Shown: positions 39,441-43,903 of the stretch, one piece after another
Numbering within the stretch: the first letter of the stretch is position 1
Layout: each line of letters begins with the position of its first letter
DNA from: Pelagibacteraceae bacterium AG-470-G21
GTDB lineage: Bacteria; Pseudomonadota; Alphaproteobacteria; Pelagibacterales; Pelagibacteraceae
Direction: 5' to 3'
Assembly: GCA_003211555.1 (NCBI GenBank)
Contig: QCSH01000008.1
Coordinates: 1-43,903, forward strand
DNA length: 43,903 nucleotides
Translations under genes and position numbers: made by a program
The notes under the pieces: generated by a model
The model's input: the letters and a program-made list of their open reading frames with translations, nothing else
Databases searched by the model: none
What the model was told of the DNA's origin: nothing

Positions 39441-41180
39441 ATGGAAAAAAAAATTAGAGGTGGAGCATTAATAGCAAGAGCTTTAAAAGATAAAGGTATT
39501 GATAAAGTTTTTACTTTATCTGGTGGATTTTGTAACCCTGCAATAGAAGGTTTCATGGAATGCCAAATAGATGTTATTAACTGTCCTCATGAGCAAATAG
39601 CTGGGCACTTTGCTGATGGTCATACAAGGATTACAAGGAAACCATCTGTATGTTTGGTTGGCCCAGAAGGATTTGCAAATGCAGTTCCATCGATGATGGA
39701 GGCTTGGGGGGAAAGAACACCAATAATTTATATCACTGGATCAAGTAGTTTAAAAAGACAAGGCTCAGGTGGCTTTAAAGAAATCGATGATGTTGCAATA
39801 GCAGCTCCTCTTACAAAATATAGCGCAAGTATTACTGATGGAACAAGAATTAGAGAATTTGTGGACAAAGCTTACAGAATTGCAACAAATGGATATCCAG
39901 GTGCTGTGCATTTAAGTTTACCAGTTGACATAATGTTTTCCTCTTTTGAGGAAAACGCAGGACTCGAAGAAAGGCCATTTTCACATAAGCCAAAACCAAT
40001 TTTAAAAGCTTGGCCAGATCCCACTGATCTTTCAAAAATATTAGAGCTAGCACGCACTGCAAAAAAACCTGTTATTATTGGTGGACATGGGGTTTGGTGG
40101 TCTAAATCTGAGAAAAACTTAGAAGCTGCAGGAAAAAATTTATTGATACCCATATTTAATGTTCCTTATCATCAAAAACTTCTTGGTGAAGAAGTGGATG
40201 CGTATATGGGCTTAGCAGATATACATCAATATCCTCCTTCAGAGTTTGCGTTGCATAATTCTGATTTAGTATTAATGATTGGAGCAAGATTAGATAACCA
40301 AATGAATTTTGGTAATCCTCCCTTTATACCAAAAACGACAACCTTAGTTTGTATTAATGGTTCTCATGAAGAGGTTGAATTTAATAGAGCTGCAGATCAC
40401 AATCTCTTATGTGATCCAGGAGTTTTTTTAGATACTTTGAGTAATTTAAAAAAGAACAACAAATGGTTTTTAGGAAATGCATGGTTTGATGAAAATAAAA
40501 ACAAAAAAAATAGTTGGGTAGAAAAATACTTAAACGATCTAAAAGTTGAAGCTGAAGCAACAAAAAAAAATGGTGGCAAAATTCACCCATTACAACTTGC
40601 TTTAGATGTTCAAAGTGTAATGGATGAAAAAGATTGGCTGGTTATTGATGGTGGTAATACACATTTTTGGTCAGAGATAGCTATAAACTTGGCAGGAGCT
40701 CAAGGTAAAAAGTTAGGTGGAATTTTACATCCAGGTACATTTAGTATGCTTGGAGTTGGAGTATCTTTTGCTTTATCAGCAAAAAATAATAATCCAAATT
40801 CAAATGTAGTTTTAATTAGTGGAGACGGTGCTTTTTTGTCTGGAGGCATGTCAATAGAAACGGCATTTTTTGAAAAAAAACCCATTGTTGTGGTAATTGA
40901 TAATAATGGTGGATTAGCATCAATTGGTCAACAACAAGAAAGATTATTTGAAAGTGGAAAAAGAGTAGCAACCGATTTTAGAGATATTCCTTTTCATACA
41001 ATATTTGAGGGCTTTGGAGGTTTTGGAGAATTAGTAACTAAAAGAGAAGAATTGGGCCCCGCTTTGAAAAGAGCCATTGCAAGTGGTAAAACTGCGTGTG
41101 TTAATGTGAAAGCTAAACCAGTATTAAGTCCAATTGTTGCGGCAGTTGCTAGTAAAAGAGAGAAATCATCAATAGAATAA
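39441..41180 (+). CDS. Thiamine-diphosphate enzyme (acetolactate synthase-like; 2-oxo-acid decarboxylase/lyase)
   Basis: A 579-residue ThDP enzyme with the three usual domains. Pyr domain: FTLSGGFCNPAIEG and NCPHEQIAGHFADG, with activating Glu51, which rules out glyoxylate carboligase (that enzyme has Val here). Central domain: RTAKKPVIIGGHGVWWS. PP domain: VLISGDGAFLSGGMSIETA followed by VVVIDNNGG, the GDG...NN magnesium-ThDP motif. The family includes acetolactate synthase, benzoylformate decarboxylase, oxalyl-CoA decarboxylase and sulfoacetaldehyde acetyltransferase. No small regulatory subunit lies nearby, so a catabolic role is more likely than valine biosynthesis. The FMN dehydrogenase just before it could supply the 2-oxo-acid substrate. 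Confidence 0.88.
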   Translation: MEKKIRGGALIARALKDKGIDKVFTLSGGFCNPAIEGFMECQIDVINCPHEQIAGHFADGHTRITRKPSVCLVGPEGFANAVPSMMEAWGERTPIIYITGSSSLKRQGSGGFKEIDDVAIAAPLTKYSASITDGTRIREFVDKAYRIATNGYPGAVHLSLPVDIMFSSFEENAGLEERPFSHKPKPILKAWPDPTDLSKILELARTAKKPVIIGGHGVWWSKSEKNLEAAGKNLLIPIFNVPYHQKLLGEEVDAYMGLADIHQYPPSEFALHNSDLVLMIGARLDNQMNFGNPPFIPKTTTLVCINGSHEEVEFNRAADHNLLCDPGVFLDTLSNLKKNNKWFLGNAWFDENKNKKNSWVEKYLNDLKVEAEATKKNGGKIHPLQLALDVQSVMDEKDWLVIDGGNTHFWSEIAINLAGAQGKKLGGILHPGTFSMLGVGVSFALSAKNNNPNSNVVLISGDGAFLSGGMSIETAFFEKKPIVVVIDNNGGLASIGQQQERLFESGKRVATDFRDIPFHTIFEGFGGFGELVTKREELGPALKRAIASGKTACVNVKAKPVLSPIVAAVASKREKSSIE

Positions 41181-41516
41181 ATGGCAAAATTTTCCTCACA
41201 TATACTTAATGGTTCAGATGGAAGTCATGCCAGCAACATCAAAATAAAAATTTATCAGATAATTTCATCTAAATCAAAAAAACTTTTTTTGAATACAAAG
41301 ACAGACATAAATGGTAGAATAAACGAAATTTTTAATCTTAGTAAAAAAGATTGTAAATGTAATTATGAAATGGTTTGTGAGATAGGAGAATACTTTAAAA
41401 AGAAAAGGGTTGTTAGTGAAATAGTTATAAAATTTAAAATGATAAATAATAAAAGAAATTACCATCTGCCTATTATAATTTCTCCGAACAGCTATACAGT
41501 TTGGTGGTCTAAATAA
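41181..41516 (+). CDS. Transthyretin/5-hydroxyisourate hydrolase-like protein with altered C-terminus
   Basis: A 111-residue protein of the transthyretin-like fold. FSSHILNGSDGS keeps the first active-site His (H7), KTDINGRINE keeps the Arg (R46), and NYHLPIIISPNSY keeps the second His (H95). The C-terminal YRGS tetrapeptide that defines 5-hydroxyisourate hydrolase is missing; the chain ends with TVWWSK. There is no uricase, OHCU decarboxylase or allantoin gene nearby. It begins on the base after the ThDP gene and ends three bases before the DmdA-like gene. A hydrolase of another cyclic or lactone-like intermediate is a reasonable guess. The name HIUase should not be transferred without test. 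Confidence 0.72.
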   Translation: MAKFSSHILNGSDGSHASNIKIKIYQIISSKSKKLFLNTKTDINGRINEIFNLSKKDCKCNYEMVCEIGEYFKKKRVVSEIVIKFKMINNKRNYHLPIIISPNSYTVWWSK

Positions 41517-41519
41517 ATT

Positions 41520-42683
41520 ATGGCTTCTTTAGTTCATAGTAAAATTAAGACTAAACTAAATATGTCTAGAAGAATTAGAAGAACCCCTTATACAAAAAGA
41601 GTTGAAGAGTGTGGTGTTACTGATTTTACAGTTGTGAATCATATGCTTTTGCCCAAGGGATTTCAAAAATCTGTTGAAGATGATTATTGGCATTTAAATG
41701 AATACGTTCAATTGTGGGATGTTTCATGTCAAAGACAAGTTCAAATTTCGGGACCTGATGCAAGTTTATTAGTTCAAAAAATGACACCAAGATCATTAAA
41801 AAATATGGAAACAGGTAAATGCTTTTATATACCGATGATTGATGAAAATGCTGGAATGATTAATGACCCAGTTTTATTAAAATTAGATGATGATATGTTT
41901 TGGATTTCAATTGCAGACTCAGATATACTGTTGTGGGCAAAAGGTATTGCGGTAGGTTTAAACTTAAATGTTAATATAAAAGAACCAGATGTATATCCAC
42001 TTGCTGTTCAAGGACCTAAGGCTGAAGATTTAATGGCTTCAATATTTGGCGAAGATATCAGGAAATTGAAATTTTTTAATTTTAAAGTATTTGATTTTTT
42101 GGGAACTAAACAGATAATCGCAAGATCAGGTTATAGCAATCAAGATGGTTTTGAAATTTATTTTAAATGCTTTGAAGAATATTTTGATAAAAATGAAATG
42201 GGAGAAAAAATCTGGGATATAATATGGAAAGCTGGGAAAGAATTTAATATAGCACCAGGATGTCCAAATTTAATTGATAGAATTGAAGCGGGTCTCTTAT
42301 CCTATGGAAATGATTTTACTAAAGACAACAATCCATTTGAATGTAATTTGGAAAAATACTGTAAAAAAGAGTCAGAACACGACTATATTGGTAAGAAGGC
42401 ATTAAAAAAAATAAAAATAAACGGTGTTCAACAAAGATTGAAAGGTATTATGTTTGAGGGAAATAATTGTCCGCCATGCTCAATACCTTTTCCAGTTTAT
42501 TCAAAAAATAAAAAAATAATTGGTAAAGTTACCTCAGGTATCTATTCACCAAAATTCAAAAAAAATATTGGATTATCTATGATTTTAAATGAGTTTTGTG
42601 AAACAGGAACTGAAGTTATAGTTCACACTCCAGACAGCAAGCTTAGAAAAGGTATTGTGTCTTCTTTACCATTTAAAAAATAA
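41520..42683 (+). CDS. DmdA-like demethylase (GcvT superfamily)
   Basis: A 387-residue protein that resembles dimethylsulfoniopropionate demethylase more than glycine-cleavage GcvT: SRRIRRTPYTKRVEECGV, NHMLLPKGF, VQLWDVSCQRQVQISGPDA, GMINDPVLLKL, FWISIADSDILLW, PLAVQGPKAEDLMASIFG, IARSGYSNQDGFEIYF, GCPNLIDRIEAGLLSYGND. DmdA transfers a methyl from DMSP to tetrahydrofolate. SAR11 carries several diverged relatives whose substrates are unknown, so dmdA is likely but not secure. The ATG at 41520 is used; an internal ATG at 41562 (MSRRIRR) is a possible alternative start. It is 22 bases upstream of a thiolase. Confidence 0.78.
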   Translation: MASLVHSKIKTKLNMSRRIRRTPYTKRVEECGVTDFTVVNHMLLPKGFQKSVEDDYWHLNEYVQLWDVSCQRQVQISGPDASLLVQKMTPRSLKNMETGKCFYIPMIDENAGMINDPVLLKLDDDMFWISIADSDILLWAKGIAVGLNLNVNIKEPDVYPLAVQGPKAEDLMASIFGEDIRKLKFFNFKVFDFLGTKQIIARSGYSNQDGFEIYFKCFEEYFDKNEMGEKIWDIIWKAGKEFNIAPGCPNLIDRIEAGLLSYGNDFTKDNNPFECNLEKYCKKESEHDYIGKKALKKIKINGVQQRLKGIMFEGNNCPPCSIPFPVYSKNKKIIGKVTSGIYSPKFKKNIGLSMILNEFCETGTEVIVHTPDSKLRKGIVSSLPFKK

Positions 42684-42706
42684 TAATTAATAGGTATAAA
42701 ATATTT

Positions 42707-43832
42707 ATGAATAAAGCGGTTATTGCAGGATATTCAAGATCCCCTTTTACAATGGCAAGAAAAGGAGCACTAATTGATGTCAAGCCAGTAAATATGTTTG
42801 CTGAGGTAGTAAAGAGCTTAATTTCAAAATCAAAAATTAATCCAGCTGATATTGAAGATATTGTTGTTGGATGTGCTTTTCAAGTTGGAGAGCAAAGTTT
42901 TAATATTGGTAAACTTACAACTTTTTTATCTGGTATGGAGATACATACTTCAGGTATGACTGTTGATAGATGGTGTGGTTCATCAATGGAGGCTATACAT
43001 GTAGCTGTAGGAAAAATAGCTATGGGAGCAGGAAAAGCATTTGTTTGCGGAGGTGTTGAAAGTATGACAAGAGTGACAACTGGTTTTGAGCCTATACCCT
43101 ATCCGTACACAGAAAAAGAAAATCCAAATGTTTATTTTTCAATGGGAATCACTGCAGAAAATATTGCCAAAAGATATAATATTTCTAGAACAGAACAGCA
43201 AGAGTTTGCAATTCAAAGCCATCAAAAAGCAAATAATGCTCAACTTAATGGCAAATTTAAAAATGAAATTGTTGCAATTTCTGGATGTGCTGAAGATGGA
43301 AATATTCGTCCTAAAAGTAGTCAAGAAACTTTAGATGGATTAAAACTTGCGTTTGATCAAGAAGGAACTGTCACAGCAGCAACATCATCACCACTTACAG
43401 ATGGAGCAGCTGCAACTCTAATATGTGAAGAAAATTTTGCTAAAGAAAATAATTTAGATATTTTAGGTAGAATTATTGCAACAGGAGTTAAAGGATGTGA
43501 GCCGGATGTAATGGGGCTTGGACCAATTGGGGCAACAAAAAAAAGCATTAGAAAGAGCAAATTTATCAATTAATGATATTGATATAGTTGAAATTAACGA
43601 AGCGTTCGCATCTCAGTCAATTGCATGCGTTAAAGATCTTGGTATTGACCAAAATAAAATAAACTTAGATGGTGGTGCATTAGCATTAGGTCATCCACTC
43701 GGTGCTACAGGGGCAAGAATTACTGGGAAAGCTGCCGATTTACTTAGACGTGAAGATAAAAAATATGCTCTATCTACTCAATGTATAGGCTTGGGAATGG
43801 GTATAGCAACTATTATAGAATCAGTTAATTAA
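42707..43832 (+). CDS. Acetyl-CoA acyltransferase (thiolase), reading frame interrupted at an A8 tract
   Basis: The first frame (42707-43573) encodes the N-terminal thiolase half: [13 protein letters not shown] with nucleophilic Cys90, [21 protein letters not shown] and [10 protein letters not shown]. It then runs into an out-of-frame tail. The second frame continues with [36 protein letters not shown] (catalytic His) and QCIGLGMG (second catalytic Cys). Eight A residues stand at 43537-43544; seven would restore one 374-residue protein reading [11 protein letters not shown]. This is either a base-call error, a recent mutation or transcript slippage at the A-tract. Thiolases cleave or make 3-ketoacyl-CoA; this one could work with the FadN-type enzyme. 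Confidence 0.85.
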
Positions 43833-43903
43833 TTATCTATTAATTCCTCTTAAACGTTCCGATCTTCTTCTCAATAATTCAGCACTTATAAGTATTAACG
43901 TTG
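43833..43903 (-). CDS. Partial C-terminus of an unidentified gene
   Basis: A minus-strand frame is open from the window edge to TAA at 43833-43835, giving 22 residues: a short hydrophobic TLILISAELL and then a basic tail RRRSERLRGINR. A hydrophobic helix with an Arg-rich end is common for the last segment of ABC permeases and other inner-membrane proteins. Too little is present for a family call. Its stop codon abuts the thiolase stop as a TAATTA palindrome. Confidence 0.5.
   Translation of the reverse strand, partial: TLILISAELLRRRSERLRGINR

Noticed and set aside
39441-41180. Calling the ThDP enzyme glyoxylate carboligase
   Set aside because: Glu51 is present where that enzyme has Val, and no hydroxypyruvate isomerase or tartronate semialdehyde reductase gene is nearby.
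41181-41516. Naming the small protein 5-hydroxyisourate hydrolase
   Set aside because: The YRGS end is missing and no purine-degradation gene is near; only the fold is supported.
43518-43832. A separate 104-aa protein at the 3' end of the thiolase
   Set aside because: It begins out of frame with the family and its content is the thiolase C-terminus; it is the second half of one frameshifted gene.
17408-43903. Possible tRNA, CRISPR, insertion-sequence or glycine/SAM riboswitch elements
   Set aside because: Intergenic gaps are too short and no T-loop, direct-repeat array, transposase or recognised riboswitch core was found in them.

Overview
The window looks like a piece of a streamlined marine alphaproteobacterium of the SAR11 (Pelagibacterales) type. 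That is an inference from very low GC, lysine- and asparagine-rich proteins, near-zero intergenic spacing, many 1-25 nt gene overlaps and the gene content (methylated-amine assimilation, DmdA/GcvT-like demethylases, opp/dpp-type uptake). No rRNA, tRNA, CRISPR, insertion sequence or prophage was seen, and no stretch over 300 nt lacks a gene.

Layout. (1) 1-8947, plus strand: the 3' end of a GcvT-like gene, a small MarR-like regulator, a stand-alone FAD (DAO-fold) oxidoreductase, a gamma-glutamylmethylamide synthetase-like glutamine synthetase homologue, three split glutamate-synthase-like subunits (MgsABC/GlxBCD), a conserved-looking unknown, an Amt transporter and a small membrane protein, closed by a strong hairpin terminator. 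(2) 8950-15932, plus strand: a second, diverged copy of the same module (tiny membrane protein, GlxB, GlxC, GlxD, GlnT-like) followed by a diaminopropionate ammonia-lyase-like PLP enzyme and a photolyase. The second GlxD has lost all three cysteines of the Fe-S motif kept by the first. (3) 15933-23344, minus strand: a packed housekeeping run read csaA, lysE-like, acnA, yfgM-like, bamB, a cupin-like gene, zapE, yjbQ. (4) 23370-28528: argE (plus); ALDH, agmatinase and a 45-aa membrane peptide (minus); a secreted HExxH protein and a membrane-anchored cyclophilin (plus). (5) 28517-36248, minus strand: a family 5 solute-binding protein, dppB, dppC, a fused dppDF ATPase and a FadN-type beta-oxidation enzyme, with a 13-bp intercistronic hairpin after the binding protein. 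(6) 36389-43832, plus strand: a compact catabolic-looking run of GcvT-like, peptidase E-like, FMN alpha-hydroxy-acid dehydrogenase, ThDP enzyme, non-canonical transthyretin/HIUase-like protein, DmdA-like and thiolase (frameshifted at A8). A partial minus-strand gene closes the window.

How they may work together. Regions 1-2 would take up ammonium or methylammonium and move the nitrogen and methyl group through gamma-glutamylmethylamide and N-methylglutamate to glutamate; an FAD oxidoreductase plus a GcvT-like protein could oxidise the methyl group onto folate. Regions 5-6 look like uptake and demethylation/oxidation of an unidentified small organic compound. The best candidates for something undescribed are the region 6 gene set, with its altered HIUase-like protein beside an FMN dehydrogenase/ThDP pair, and the cysteine-less second MGS module. 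Three of the four convergent gene pairs also meet at palindromes that serve as stop codons on both strands.
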